64,000 nucleotides of DNA from Pseudomonas viridiflava (GCA_900596015.1 UVIF01000001.1:576513-640512); one strand, 5' to 3'; positions 1 to 9,208 are shown, counted from the stretch's first letter. The notes: generated by a model not told the origin, from the letters alone. A program made the numbers and translations.

Positions 1-744
1 CACGCAGGCGAAGTACAGCACCACCGTGGCCACCAGCATGAATGCCACCGCTACGCCGATGCTGATGTCCGAGACGCCAAGGATGCCGTAGCGGAAGGCG
101 TTGACCATGTGCAGCACCGGATTGGCCAGGGACACGGTCTGCCAGAACGGCGGCAGCAGGCTGATCGAATAGAACACCCCGCCCAGGTAGGTCAAAGGCG
201 TGAGGACGAAGGTCGGTACGATGGAAATGTCGTCGAAGTTGCGCGCGAATACCGCGTTGATGAAGCCCAGCATCGAGAAAATCGTGGCGGTCAGCAGCAC
301 CACCAGCACGGTGATGCCCAGGTGATGCACCTGCAGATCGGTGAAGAACAACGACAGCGCGGTGACGATGACCCCGACCATCAAGCCGCGCAACACCCCT
401 CCTGCAACATAGCCGATCAGAATGGTGTGCGGTGATAAGGGCGAGACCATCAGTTCCTCGATGGAGCGCTGGAACTTGGCGCCGAAGAAACTCGAGACCA
501 CGTTGCCGTAGGAGTTGGTGATCACCGACATCATGATCAGCCCCGGCACGATGTACTCCATGTAGCTGAAGCCACCCATGCCACCGATCTGCTTGCCGAT
601 CAGGTTACCGAAGATGACGAAGTACAGCACCATGGTGATGGCTGGCGGCAGCAGGGTCTGCGGCCAGATCCGCGTGAAGCGCCGCACTTCGCGGTAGACG
701 ATGGTGTTGAGAGCGACCACATTGGCCTGGAATTCGGAACTCAT
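1..744 (-). CDS. ABC-2 type exporter permease (YadH-like), 3' end outside window
   Basis: Membrane subunit of an ABC exporter. The frame is open from the ATG at 744 to the window edge, giving 248 residues. The family is about 255-260 residues long, so only a few C-terminal residues are missing. Hydrophobic segments and the early motif YREVRRFTRIWPQ followed by LLPP resemble E. coli YadH and other ABC-2 permeases. Its ATG overlaps the TGA of the upstream ATPase gene (ATGA, 741-744), so the two are translationally coupled and almost certainly form one transporter. From memory this pair matches P. aeruginosa PA2811/PA2812. The exported substrate is unknown. Confidence 0.88.
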   Translation of the reverse strand, partial: MSSEFQANVVALNTIVYREVRRFTRIWPQTLLPPAITMVLYFVIFGNLIGKQIGGMGGFSYMEYIVPGLIMMSVITNSYGNVVSSFFGAKFQRSIEELMVSPLSPHTILIGYVAGGVLRGLMVGVIVTALSLFFTDLQVHHLGITVLVVLLTATIFSMLGFINAVFARNFDDISIVPTFVLTPLTYLGGVFYSISLLPPFWQTVSLANPVLHMVNAFRYGILGVSDISIGVAVAFMLVATVVLYFACV

Positions 745-1673
745 ACCGCGACCTTCCTCAGATTCTTCTCCACCAGAGACACGAACAACTCCTCCAGGCG
801 ATTGGTCTTGTTGCGCAGGCTCAGCACCGGAATGTTCAACAGCGCCAGCTGGCCGAACAGCGAGGTGATGCCGATTTCCTTGTCGACCTGCACTTCCAGC
901 GTCTGCGGATTGACCAGCGTGCAGGGGTAGCCTTGCAGTTGCGGCGCTGCGTTCAGCGGCTGGCCCAGATCGAGCAGAAAGGTCTCCACGTGCAGGGTGC
1001 CGAGCAGTTCACGCATGCTGGTGTTCTGGACGATGGTGCCGTGGTCGATGATGCCGATGTTGCGGCACAGCTGTTCGGCCTCTTCCAGGTAATGAGTGGT
1101 GAGGATGATGGTGATGCCTTTTTCGTTCAGCTCGGTAAGAAAGCCCCACATCGAGCGCCGCAGTTCGATGTCGACGCCGGCAGTGGGCTCATCGAGAATC
1201 AGCAGGCGCGGTTCGTGGATCAGCGCCCGAGCGATCATCAGGCGCCGCTTCATGCCGCCCGACAGAGACCGCGACGGCGTATCGCGCTTGTCCCACAAAC
1301 CCAGTTGGGTCAGGTACTGTTCGGCACGCTGCTTGGCGATCTTGGCTGGAATGCCGTAATAGCCGGCCTGGGTCACGACGATGTCGAAGGTCTTTTCGAA
1401 CTGGTTGAAGTTGAACTCCTGGGGCACTACGCCGATGCTGCGCTTGAGCGCAGCCGGCTGGCGGTCCAGGTCGTTGCCGAAGATGTTGACGGTGCCGCTG
1501 GTCTTGTTGACCAGCGTGGAAAGAATCCCGATGGTGGTCGATTTGCCTGCGCCGTTGGGGCCCAGCAGTGCGAAGAAGTCGCCTTCCGCTACGTCGAGAT
1601 CAATGCCGCTGAGGGCCTGAAACCCGTTGCCGTAGGTCTTGGTCAACTGTCGAATGGACAGAGCAGAACTCAT
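741..1673 (-). CDS. ABC exporter ATP-binding protein (YadG-like)
   Basis: Cytoplasmic ATPase of the exporter formed with the overlapping permease; 310 residues, the length of E. coli YadG (308). Walker A GPNGAGKST is at about 38-46, signature LSGGM at 137-141, Walker B LLILDEP at 157-163 and the switch histidine is in TTHYLEEAE near 194. I chose the ATG at 1673 because the protein begins there with a typical MSSALSIRQLTKTYG start. The frame stays open upstream to 1958, but that extension is Arg/Cys-rich and unlike the family. The substrate cannot be read from the sequence. Confidence 0.92.
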   Translation of the reverse strand: MSSALSIRQLTKTYGNGFQALSGIDLDVAEGDFFALLGPNGAGKSTTIGILSTLVNKTSGTVNIFGNDLDRQPAALKRSIGVVPQEFNFNQFEKTFDIVVTQAGYYGIPAKIAKQRAEQYLTQLGLWDKRDTPSRSLSGGMKRRLMIARALIHEPRLLILDEPTAGVDIELRRSMWGFLTELNEKGITIILTTHYLEEAEQLCRNIGIIDHGTIVQNTSMRELLGTLHVETFLLDLGQPLNAAPQLQGYPCTLVNPQTLEVQVDKEIGITSLFGQLALLNIPVLSLRNKTNRLEELFVSLVEKNLRKVAV

Positions 1674-2058
1674 AAGGGGTCTATACGCCGTGTTGAGAGT
1701 GGTGATGAAGTAAGGGCGACTGCGATGATTTGCAACCAGATGTGTAACAACTGACACCATGATGGGCGCGGTGACCGCCCTCGTAAAGTGACTGCTGTCG
1801 ATAGTGGACATCAGTCCCACGCGTGCCGCGACCGCCCATGCAGATAGGGCCACAGTGGCCAGCGAACGTTCCAGGCAACTGCCTCTGGCCCTCGGCGCCG
1901 CGAACTCCCCTACCCTGCAACGGTCACTATCCAGGCAAGTCCCGGATCTGTCCCACACCGAAGCTTACGTGCCTGACCACCGTTTTCCCGTCTGCCGCCG
2001 CTGTATCGACGGCAACCGCAGGTGGTTCGTCTCGCCTGGCTTTCACGGAGAAAACACT
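1674..2058. other. Divergent intergenic region (exporter / fadE)
   Basis: This 385-base gap separates two divergent genes. It carries no convincing gene: the frame upstream of fadE stays open but its translation looks like random GC-rich sequence. It must hold promoters in both directions, but I see no strong -35/-10 pair, no FadR/PsrA-like palindrome and no terminator. A ribosome binding site GGAG for fadE is at 2047-2050. Confidence 0.5.
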
Positions 2059-4506
2059 ATGCTGTTGTTGTGGATCGTCGCCCTCGTGGTCGGCATCGCC
2101 TGGCTGGCCCATCGCCGCATCGCCGCCCTGCCGGCCATGGGTATCGTCGCCGTGTTTCTTGTGATCATGGGCGCGGCCAGTCACGCGCCCGGCTGGTTGC
2201 TGACGCTGTTCTGGCTGTTGCTGATTGCCAGCGCGCTGCCATTGCTGCTGCCGGAGCTGCGCCGCAAGCATTTCAGCGCACCCTTGTTTCGCTGGTTCAA
2301 GAAGACCCTGCCGCCGATGTCCGACACCGAGCGCGATGCCATCGACGCCGGCACGGTCTGGTGGGACGGCGAGTTGTTCAGCGGCCGGCCTGACTGGAAC
2401 ACGTTGCTGGCCTACCCCAAGGTGCAGTTGAGCGCAGAGGAACAAGCGTTCATTGACGGCCCGACCGAGCAGCTCTGCGCCATGGTCAGCGATTGGCAGA
2501 TCGGCCAGGACATGGACCTGCCGCCGGCCGCCTGGGCCCACATCAAAGAGCATGGCTTCTTCGCCCTGATCATTCCCAAGGAATATGGCGGCAAGGGCTT
2601 TTCGGCCTACGCCCACTCCCAGGTGGCAATGAAGCTGGCCACCCGCAGCGGCGACCTTGCGTCCACCGTCATGGTGCCCAATTCGCTCGGCCCTGCCGAA
2701 CTGCTGCTGCACTACGGCACCGACGAGCAGCGCAATCACTACCTGCCTCGCCTGGCCCGCGGCGACGACATCCCCTGCTTCGCCTTGACTGGGCCCCTGG
2801 CAGGCTCGGATGCTGGCGCGATGCCCGACGTCGGGGTCATCTGCAAAGGCCAGTGGCAAGGTGAAGAAGTCATCGGCATCCGCCTGACCTGGGAAAAGCG
2901 CTACATCACCCTGGGTCCGATCGCGACCCTGCTCGGTCTGGCGTTCAAGGCCCACGACCCCGAGCACTTGCTGGGCGACAAGGAAAACCTGGGCATCAGC
3001 CTGGCGCTGATTCCAACCGACACGCCGGGCGTGGAAATCGGTCGTCGCCATTTGCCACTCGGCGCTGCGTTCATGAACGGGCCGAATTCAGGCAAGGACG
3101 TGTTCATTCCCCTCGACTACCTGATCGGTGGCCAGCCGATGCTGGGCAAGGGCTGGATGATGCTGATGAATTGCCTGTCGGTGGGTCGCTCGATCTCCTT
3201 GCCGGCAGTCGGTACGGGTGCCGCAAAGTACACCAGCCTGGTCACAGGCCAATACGCGCAGATTCGCGAGCAGTTCAACGTCCCGCTGGCGGCCTTCGAA
3301 GGTATCCAGGAATCCCTCGCCAGGATTGGTGGCAACGCCTGGCTGATGGACAGCGCCCGCATGCTGACGGCCAATGCGGTGGACCTGGGGGAAAAACCCT
3401 CGGTGCTTTCGGCCATCCTCAAGTATCACCTGACCGAGCGTGGCCGCGACTGCATCACTCATGCCATGGATGTCCACGGGGGCAAGGGCATCATCATGGG
3501 CCCCAACAACTACCTGGGGCGCAACTGGCAGGGTGCACCGATCTTCATCACCGTGGAGGGCGCGAACATTCTGTCGCGCAACCTGATGATCTTCGGCCAG
3601 GGTGCCATCCGCTGCCATCCGTTCGTGCTCAAGGAAATGGCCCTGGCTGGCCGCGAAGACCAGGATCAGGCACTGCTGGAATTCGATGCGCTACTGCTCA
3701 AGCACATCGGCTTCGCCGTCGGAAACGCGGCCAGTACCTTTGTCTTGAACCTGGGCTTGGGCCACTTCGAACAAGCGCCTGGCGACCGTCTTGCCCAAGG
3801 CTATTTCCGGGCCTTGAACCGGCAGGCAGCTGCCTTTGCCCTGCTGGCGGACCTGAGCATGATGCTGCTCGGTGGCGAGCTGAAGCGTCGCGAGCGGCTG
3901 TCGGCGCGCCTGGGCGATGTGCTCAGCTACCTGTACCTGAGTTCTGCAGCGCTCAAGCGCTATCACGACCAGAACTCGCCCGAGCACCTGCGGCCCCTGC
4001 TGTGCTGGGCCATGGAAGAAAGCCTGGGCCAGGCCGAGCACGCGCTGGATGGCATCTTGAAGAACTTCCCCAGCAAGGCACTCGGGTATCTGTTGCGTGG
4101 CGTAGTCTTCCCGTTCGGTCGTCGACACACTGGGCCTTCCGACAAGCTGGAGGCCGAAGTGGCTGCCATCACCGGCCGCCACAAGGGTGACCCGGCGCTG
4201 GAAGAGCTGCTCGCCGGCTGTTACCGCCCACAGGGCGCGGACGATCCGGTCGGCGCGCTCCAGGTTGCCTTTGACCTGCTGCGCGAAAGCCAGCCGCTGC
4301 ACAGGAAACTGCAACAGGCCTACAAGGCTCGCCAGTTCAGCGCCACACCCGGGCAATCGCTGATCGACGCAGCCTTGGAAGCTGGCATCTTGCAACCCGC
4401 CGAGGCGCAGACGTTGCAACAGGCTGAAGCAGCCCGACGCAAGGTGATCGACGTCGACGACTTCGGCAAGGAAGAGCTGCTGCCCACCGCTGGCAAGGTC
4501 CGCTGA
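2059..4506 (+). CDS. fadE: Acyl-CoA dehydrogenase FadE
   Basis: First dehydrogenation step of fatty-acid beta-oxidation (acyl-CoA to trans-2-enoyl-CoA, FAD-dependent). The 815-residue length fits the FadE family (E. coli FadE is 814) rather than the ~380-residue short-chain type. Three hydrophobic stretches in the first ~75 residues suggest an inner-membrane anchor. The catalytic region follows, including the FAD/substrate-loop motif CFALTGPLAGSDAGA, and a long C-terminal extension of the DUF1974 type. The start at 2059 is preceded by GGAG and gives MLLLWIVALVVG; the longer open frame upstream is not conserved-looking. Synteny recalls P. aeruginosa PA2815. Confidence 0.93.
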   Translation: MLLLWIVALVVGIAWLAHRRIAALPAMGIVAVFLVIMGAASHAPGWLLTLFWLLLIASALPLLLPELRRKHFSAPLFRWFKKTLPPMSDTERDAIDAGTVWWDGELFSGRPDWNTLLAYPKVQLSAEEQAFIDGPTEQLCAMVSDWQIGQDMDLPPAAWAHIKEHGFFALIIPKEYGGKGFSAYAHSQVAMKLATRSGDLASTVMVPNSLGPAELLLHYGTDEQRNHYLPRLARGDDIPCFALTGPLAGSDAGAMPDVGVICKGQWQGEEVIGIRLTWEKRYITLGPIATLLGLAFKAHDPEHLLGDKENLGISLALIPTDTPGVEIGRRHLPLGAAFMNGPNSGKDVFIPLDYLIGGQPMLGKGWMMLMNCLSVGRSISLPAVGTGAAKYTSLVTGQYAQIREQFNVPLAAFEGIQESLARIGGNAWLMDSARMLTANAVDLGEKPSVLSAILKYHLTERGRDCITHAMDVHGGKGIIMGPNNYLGRNWQGAPIFITVEGANILSRNLMIFGQGAIRCHPFVLKEMALAGREDQDQALLEFDALLLKHIGFAVGNAASTFVLNLGLGHFEQAPGDRLAQGYFRALNRQAAAFALLADLSMMLLGGELKRRERLSARLGDVLSYLYLSSAALKRYHDQNSPEHLRPLLCWAMEESLGQAEHALDGILKNFPSKALGYLLRGVVFPFGRRHTGPSDKLEAEVAAITGRHKGDPALEELLAGCYRPQGADDPVGALQVAFDLLRESQPLHRKLQQAYKARQFSATPGQSLIDAALEAGILQPAEAQTLQQAEAARRKVIDVDDFGKEELLPTAGKVR

Positions 4507-4521
4507 GGATCTGCGAAAAGA

Positions 4522-4560
4522 CAGCGGGCGCGTGGAGCTTTATACTCCCGCGCCCGTTTC
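4522..4560 (+). terminator. Strong hairpin between fadE and the PA2817-like gene
   Basis: CGGGCGCG (4525-4532) pairs with CGCGCCCG (4549-4556). An inner GGAG/CTCC pair (4534-4537 with 4545-4548) and a 7-base loop CTTTATA complete the stem. Only three T follow, so it is a weak classical terminator. It may separate or attenuate transcription into the next gene. Confidence 0.55.
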
Positions 4561-4578
4561 GCTCATGAGGACCCCACC

Positions 4579-4989
4579 ATGGCCATTCACCATCTCGAAC
4601 ACCACCTTGTCCTGCTGGACCACCTGCGCAGCATCCTCGTGGCCTTGGGCGAGGCGGAGCAGGTGCCCGAGGAAAGCCACGCGCTGTTTCTGGAGCGCTT
4701 CGATGAGCTGCGTGCGCAACTGCCGGTCGACCCGGTAGAAAGCCAGTACCTGGGCCAGGACATCATGTGCCAGGTCATCACCCGCTACCCGCAGATCGCC
4801 CACCTGGTGCCGCGCGACCTGCTGTGGTTCTTCGCCGGTGACTGCCTGCACTACATGCCCGACGAAGAAATCGAGCTGTACCAGGCGCTTGAAGAGCGCC
4901 GCTTCGAAGCCGAGGAGAACGACGAACCGTTCGACTGGAATCAGGAGAAGCAGCTGATGGCGATGTCGGGGCCACAAAGTCACCACTGA
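4579..4989 (+). CDS. PA2817-family conserved protein
   Basis: Small acidic protein of 136 residues with no signal peptide or membrane segment. I recognise the N-terminus (MAIHHLEHHLVLLDHLR) and the motif RDLLWFFAGDCLHYMPDEE as the Pseudomonas PA2817 family, whose function is unknown. The start at 4579 has GAGGA at about 4566-4570. It follows fadE by 72 bases with a hairpin between them. From memory fadE and this gene are also close neighbours in P. aeruginosa (PA2815, PA2817), which hints at a link to membrane or lipid metabolism, but nothing in the sequence shows an activity. Confidence 0.85.
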   Translation: MAIHHLEHHLVLLDHLRSILVALGEAEQVPEESHALFLERFDELRAQLPVDPVESQYLGQDIMCQVITRYPQIAHLVPRDLLWFFAGDCLHYMPDEEIELYQALEERRFEAEENDEPFDWNQEKQLMAMSGPQSHH

Positions 4990-5000
4990 TCCCGCGTCAC

Positions 5001-5023
5001 TTCGCCGTCGCAATGACGGCGAA
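5001..5023. terminator. Perfect inverted repeat after PA2817-like gene
   Basis: TTCGCCGTC (5001-5009) and GACGGCGAA (5015-5023) form a 9-bp stem with loop GCAAT, 12 bases after the stop codon. No T-run follows, so it may be a processing or stabilising hairpin rather than a complete intrinsic terminator. Confidence 0.5.
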
Positions 5024-5174
5024 GGCTGGCATGCATAAGCTGATAACCAAACGCCATTACCCTCTTCGCCGCCACTCTTCTATAGTCGCCCCACCGGAAC
5101 ACCGGCCATGCCCTTCCCCGTTCTCTTCGAGCCGACCGCGCCCCGCGGATGCGTCGGAGACGAGACTTGAAACC

Positions 5175-6140
5175 ATGTCCACCCTCTTCACCCCGCGGCA
5201 CCTGCTTGCCGCCAGCCTCAGCGTTGCGCTCGGCGTTGCCTTCAGCTTTTCGGCCCACGCCGAAACCCAGCTGCGCATCGGTTACCAGAAGTCCTCGACG
5301 CTGATGGTGCTGCTCAAGCAGCAAGGTACGCTGGAGAAGCAACTGGCAGACAAAGGCGTGCGCGTCAGCTGGCACGAGTTCGCCAGTGGCCAGCCGCTGC
5401 TCGAAGCGCTCAACGTCGGCAACGTCGACCTGTCGGCAGACGTTGCCGACACGGTACCGGTGTTCGCTCAAGCCGCCGGCGGCAAGCTCACCTATTACGC
5501 GTCCGAATCGGCTTCGCCGCAGGCCCAGGCGATTCTGGTTCGGCAGGACTCGCCGCTCAAATCCCTGGCAGACCTGCGTGGCCATACCGTAGCAGTCACC
5601 AAGGCGGCAGGGGCTCACTACCTGCTGCTGGCGGCCTTGCGCAAGGGTGATCTGAAGTTCACTGACATCAAGCCGGCCTACCTGACCATCGCCGACGGCC
5701 GCGCCGCCTTCGAAAACCAGAAGGTGAATGCCTGGGTGGCGTGGGAACCGTTCCTCAGTGCCGCGCAGCAGCACCAACCCACCCGCGTACTGGCGGGCAG
5801 CGAAGGCCTGGCGGCGTACAAGCGCTACTACCTGGCAGGCACGCCTTATGCGAAGGCCAACCCGACGATCCTGAAAACGGTGTTCGACGACTTGGCCGAA
5901 ACTGGCAAATGGGTCAAGGCGAACCCCGCCGATGCCGCCGCTATTCTCGGACCCCTGTGGGGCAACCTTGACCCGGCGGTGGTGCAGCAAGCCAACGCCC
6001 GCCGCAGCTACGACGTGCAGCCTGTCACCCGCGAAGGATTGGCCGAGCAGCAGAAGATCGCCGATGCTTTTCATGAAGAAAAGCTGATTCCCAAGCGGAT
6101 CGATGCGGTGAACGTGGAGGTGTGGGCGCCGAGCGAGTAA
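5175..6140 (+). CDS. Aliphatic-sulfonate-type ABC transporter substrate-binding protein (orphan)
   Basis: Periplasmic binding protein of the SsuA/TauA type (NMT1-like fold), 321 residues. The start at 5175 gives a clear Sec signal: MSTLFTPR, a hydrophobic core, then cleavage after AHA before ETQLRIGYQK. The opening strand RIGYQKSSTLMVLLK and the later WVAWEPFL are typical of sulfonate binders. No permease or ATPase gene is adjacent, so it must share transport subunits encoded elsewhere. The SsuC/SsuB-type pair at 12.4-14.0 kb in this window is a candidate. The frame is open back to 5013 without a signal peptide. Substrate is inferred from family only. Confidence 0.87.
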   Translation: MSTLFTPRHLLAASLSVALGVAFSFSAHAETQLRIGYQKSSTLMVLLKQQGTLEKQLADKGVRVSWHEFASGQPLLEALNVGNVDLSADVADTVPVFAQAAGGKLTYYASESASPQAQAILVRQDSPLKSLADLRGHTVAVTKAAGAHYLLLAALRKGDLKFTDIKPAYLTIADGRAAFENQKVNAWVAWEPFLSAAQQHQPTRVLAGSEGLAAYKRYYLAGTPYAKANPTILKTVFDDLAETGKWVKANPADAAAILGPLWGNLDPAVVQQANARRSYDVQPVTREGLAEQQKIADAFHEEKLIPKRIDAVNVEVWAPSE

Positions 6141-6236
6141 TCGATCGGCGAACGTCCTGGATCTGTGCGGCGGCCCCTCACCTGCCGCCGCCAACCGGGC
6201 CGGAAAACGCAGCCCAGGAGCAGTTGACTGCCCCGA

Positions 6237-6803
6237 TTACGCAGCAGACAGATGCTCGTAGAGAATGACCGCACCGACCAGCATCAACACGATGCCGCCC
6301 ACGATTTCCGCGCGCTTGCCCACCACGACGCCCAGTACCCGACCCAGCATCACGCCGATCGTGACCATGACCGTGGTCGCCACGCCGATGGCGCCGGCTG
6401 CGATCCAGATGTTCACGTCGACGAACGCCAACCCTACGCCGACCGCCAGGGCATCGATGCTGGTGGCAAAGGCAGTGACGGCCAGAATGGCGAAGGAATG
6501 CTGTTGCGGCTTGTCTTCTTCCGGGGCTTCGGCTTTGACGCCGTTGTAGATCATGTGCAGCCCTAGTGCCACCAGCAGCACGAAGGCGATCCAGTGGTCG
6601 AAGTCCTGAACGTACTGTGTTGCCGCCTGACCTATGAACCACCCTATCAACGGGGTAATGGTTTCTATCGCGCCGAAGATGACACCGGTACGAAGTGCCT
6701 CGGCGAATCGCGGCTTGTGAAGGGTAGCGCCTTTGCCGATGGCGGCTGCGAAGGCGTCGGTGGACATGGCCAAAGCGACGAAAATGATGGAGATGGGATT
6801 CAC
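6237..6803 (-). CDS. mntP: Manganese efflux pump MntP
   Basis: Inner-membrane Mn2+ exporter, 188 residues with about six transmembrane segments, the normal size of the family. The family motif [18 protein letters not shown] is near the N-terminus, and the internally repeated [15 protein letters not shown] shows the duplicated half. I chose the GTG at 6803 because family proteins start at NPISII and the riboswitch hairpin ends just upstream. The open frame to 7001 runs through the riboswitch. Expression should be switched on by Mn2+ through the yybP-ykoY element in its leader. Confidence 0.94.
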   Translation of the reverse strand: MNPISIIFVALAMSTDAFAAAIGKGATLHKPRFAEALRTGVIFGAIETITPLIGWFIGQAATQYVQDFDHWIAFVLLVALGLHMIYNGVKAEAPEEDKPQQHSFAILAVTAFATSIDALAVGVGLAFVDVNIWIAAGAIGVATTVMVTIGVMLGRVLGVVVGKRAEIVGGIVLMLVGAVILYEHLSAA

Positions 6804-6814
6804 GGTCGAACATC

Positions 6815-6975
6815 CAGCCGGGCTATGAGTCAACGACGCAAACACACGCCCGGCTTTAGGCATGGATGCATCGTTGGTCTCACCAACCCGAAGGTGTTCG
6901 TGCCACGGCTGACCGCCGAGAATGTTGACACGAACGCGCTGAACCGAGGTCCAGAGCAGGCTACTCCCCAACAAG
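6815..6975 (-). promoter_or_regulatory. yybP-ykoY manganese riboswitch upstream of mntP
   Basis: On the minus strand the conserved family blocks occur in order: GGGGAGTAGC (6960-6969), GTCAACATTCTC (6918-6929) and GGTGAGACCAACGATG (6869-6884). These are hallmarks of the yybP-ykoY aptamer, which binds Mn2+ and commonly controls mntP. Downstream an expression-platform hairpin pairs AGCCGGGC (at 6848-6855) with GCCCGGCT (at 6816-6823). It ends immediately before the probable Shine-Dalgarno GGA, 10-12 bases from the GTG start. There is no T-run after the stem, so translational control is more likely than termination. Confidence 0.9.
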
Positions 6976-7029
6976 GGACGCCACTGTAAGCAGCGGCACA
7001 TGAAAATTTCGTGAGCCCGTCTACAGGGG

Positions 7030-8154
7030 TCAGAGCGACAGCGCCTGACGGCCTATCGAAATCAGTGCGCTGTCATCCTGAGGGGTGTGAATGCGCGCAC
7101 AGAGCACGTTGCGGTAGTGCCGTTCCAGGGCGTTGCGACGGTCCAATGCCGGGTTGCCGCCGGCTTCGATGGCCAGGGTCACGGCGCGGATGGCCTGATT
7201 GCACACCAGGTACTTGACGGCGGGCCAGCGCTCGGTAGGCAGGCGGCCTTCGGCGGCCGATTGCAACAGGGCCTGGTTGGCCAGCAGCAGGCTGTCGATC
7301 TCGCCGACCCGCTCCTGGAAGCGCGGCAGCGTCGCCAGGGCGGCACCGAGATTGGCCGGCACGCGGTGCTGCAGCCAGGCAATGAACGAATCCCGAGCGG
7401 CTTGGGCGACACCGTCGTAGACACTGGACATCAGCACCGCCATCCACAGCAGGCCTTCGCCGTCCAGTTCCGCCTGCGGCGTGCTGGCCGGACTTACGCT
7501 GACCGCTTGGTCGAACGGTACCAGCACGTCATCGAAGACCACGTCGTGGCCGCACGTGGCACGCATCCCCAGGTGGTCCCAGGTGTCTTCGATGGTGATT
7601 CCAGGAGTGTCTCGATGCACCAGCCAAGAACCCACCAACGGATCGTCATCGTCGCTGCGCGCCCACACCAGCAGCCAGGTCAGGCCGTGGCTGCCGGTGG
7701 AATAGATCTTGCGGCCGCCCAGTCGCCAGCCCTCGGCGGAACGTCGCGCCACGGTGTTGGGCAGGCCGCCGCGGGCCGGCGTGCCCAGTTCGGGCTCGAC
7801 CCGCAGCGAGTTGATCAGCGCCCCGCTTTCCACGGCGTCCAGCGCCAGGCGCTGCTTCCACCCCTGAGGCCAACGCTCGCTCTGATGCAAGCGGGCTTGC
7901 TGCAGGTACTGCATGACCAGAATCAACGCCGTGGCCGGCTCGCCCTTGGCGACTGCGGCCACCACTTTCTGCGCTGTGGCCAGGTCGGCCCCACCGCCAC
8001 CATAGGCCGTGGGCACGGTCAGCGCGAGCAGGCCGAGGCTGTGCAGGTGGTCGATGTTGTCTTGGGGAAACTCGCCACTGCGGTCGTAGCGCTCGGCGTG
8101 CAGAGCCATTCGCTCGGTAAGCGCGGCCAGGGCGATGGGGTCGAGTGGGGTCAT
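7030..8154 (-). CDS. Acyl-CoA dehydrogenase-fold flavin monooxygenase/oxidoreductase (SfnB/DszC-like)
   Basis: 374-residue protein of the acyl-CoA dehydrogenase superfamily. The start at 8154 has GGAG (GGAGTTTTCCC) just upstream. The N-terminal part contains [19 protein letters not shown], the usual FAD-domain signature, and later [19 protein letters not shown]. Members of this branch next to sulfonate transporters (SfnB, DszC types) act in sulfur acquisition rather than beta-oxidation, probably as FMNH2-dependent monooxygenases. The context here (LysR regulator, thiol dioxygenase, sulfonate-type ABC genes) supports that role. The exact substrate is unknown. A shared dyad motif lies in its promoter region. 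Confidence 0.8.
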   Translation of the reverse strand: MTPLDPIALAALTERMALHAERYDRSGEFPQDNIDHLHSLGLLALTVPTAYGGGGADLATAQKVVAAVAKGEPATALILVMQYLQQARLHQSERWPQGWKQRLALDAVESGALINSLRVEPELGTPARGGLPNTVARRSAEGWRLGGRKIYSTGSHGLTWLLVWARSDDDDPLVGSWLVHRDTPGITIEDTWDHLGMRATCGHDVVFDDVLVPFDQAVSVSPASTPQAELDGEGLLWMAVLMSSVYDGVAQAARDSFIAWLQHRVPANLGAALATLPRFQERVGEIDSLLLANQALLQSAAEGRLPTERWPAVKYLVCNQAIRAVTLAIEAGGNPALDRRNALERHYRNVLCARIHTPQDDSALISIGRQALSL

Positions 8155-8273
8155 GGGAAAACTCCGTCGTGCGGTTCGATAACGGCAGGCCGCCGACGGC
8201 ACGACTCACCGCACGGCACATTGATTCGAGCCAATCTACCTAATCGCCGTTACATGAGTAAAGCTCATTTTAG

Positions 8274-8297
8274 GCATATCCTAATATGCGAAAAGCG
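8274..8297. promoter_or_regulatory. Candidate operator: GCATAT-N4-ATATGC dyad (copy 1)
   Basis: GCATAT (8274-8279) and ATATGC (8284-8289) form a perfect dyad about 120 bases upstream of the SfnB/DszC-like gene. The 17-mer ctaatatgcgaaaagcg (8281-8297) recurs exactly, inverted, at 9209-9225 in front of the LysR gene. Inferred to be a regulator-binding site, probably for the adjacent LysR protein. Confidence 0.5.
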
Positions 8298-8313
8298 CAC
8301 TTAGCTCGCCACA

Positions 8314-9207
8314 TCAGTCCGTATTCATGCCGCGCGCCACGGTTTCCCCGAACAAGCGAATCGCGCCTTGCAGGTTGCCTACGAAAGCCGCATGCACCAG
8401 CCACAGATCGACCATGGGTTTGAAATCCGACACCTGCAGAACCTGCAGTTCGTCGCGGTGGCGGCTGTGCTGCAACAGCGGTGCCGGGACCAGACCCAAG
8501 CCCATGCCGCTGGCCGCCAGACCCAGTTGCAGGTCGGTGCCGAAAGTCTCCAGATTGAGTTTCAGACTCAGGCCTTGCTCGGCCAAAGCGTGCGAGAGGC
8601 CAGCGCGAAAGCCGCAGCCATCGGGATTCAGCACCCAACCCTCGCCTTGGCAGTCGGCCAGCCTGCAGCGTTTGCCGAAGTCCAGGCCCTTGGCCCCGAC
8701 CACCAGCAGCGGCATGCGTGCCAGCGAGTGGCCCACCACGCCGTCGGGGAACACCTTGCCTGCCGGGAACAACGCCGCCGCCGCATCCAGCTCACGGTGC
8801 TGGATACGCTGGACCAGCTGTCCACCCCAGCCGTGGGCGACCTGCACGTGCAAATCGACGAAGCGCTGCTTCAAGGCGTGCAGGGCATCAAGCAGCACGG
8901 CGTCGCCGACCGTCTGCGGTACGCCCAGGCGCAGAGTGCCGGAGGGCGCTGCGTCTTCGGCCACCAGCTCGTGCAGCGAATCGACCTCGCGCATCACGCC
9001 TTGGCAGCGTTCGTACACGCGCAGGCCGATAGCGGTGGGTTTCATCGGCTTGGTGTGGCGGTCGAGCAGAATCGCGCCCAGCGACTCTTCAAGACTCTGC
9101 AGACGCCGGGTGACGGCGGACTGGGTCAGCTGCAGAGATTCGGCGGCCACGCTCAGTGACTGCAGGCGCACCACTGCCAGGAACGCTTGGATGTCATCTA
9201 TCTTCAT
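8314..9207 (-). CDS. LysR family transcriptional regulator
   Basis: 297 residues, the usual LysR length. Winged helix-turn-helix occupies residues about 1-60 (FLAVVRLQSLSVAAESLQLTQSAVTRRLQSLE) and an effector-binding domain runs from about 90 to the end (GTLRLGVPQTVGDAV). It is divergent from the thiol dioxygenase/rhodanese operon and upstream of the flavin enzyme gene, the usual place for a LysR regulator of these units. The local AATATGC dyads (8274-8297, 9209-9231 and 19526-19548) are its candidate sites. The effector is unknown; a sulfur compound is a guess from context. Confidence 0.9.
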   Translation of the reverse strand: MKIDDIQAFLAVVRLQSLSVAAESLQLTQSAVTRRLQSLEESLGAILLDRHTKPMKPTAIGLRVYERCQGVMREVDSLHELVAEDAAPSGTLRLGVPQTVGDAVLLDALHALKQRFVDLHVQVAHGWGGQLVQRIQHRELDAAAALFPAGKVFPDGVVGHSLARMPLLVVGAKGLDFGKRCRLADCQGEGWVLNPDGCGFRAGLSHALAEQGLSLKLNLETFGTDLQLGLAASGMGLGLVPAPLLQHSRHRDELQVLQVSDFKPMVDLWLVHAAFVGNLQGAIRLFGETVARGMNTD

Positions 9208-9208
9208 T

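Noticed and set aside
5020..5060. Sigma-54 promoter before the orphan binding protein
   Set aside because: TGGCATGCATAAGC has GG and GC elements with nine bases between instead of ten, and the rest of the consensus is missing.
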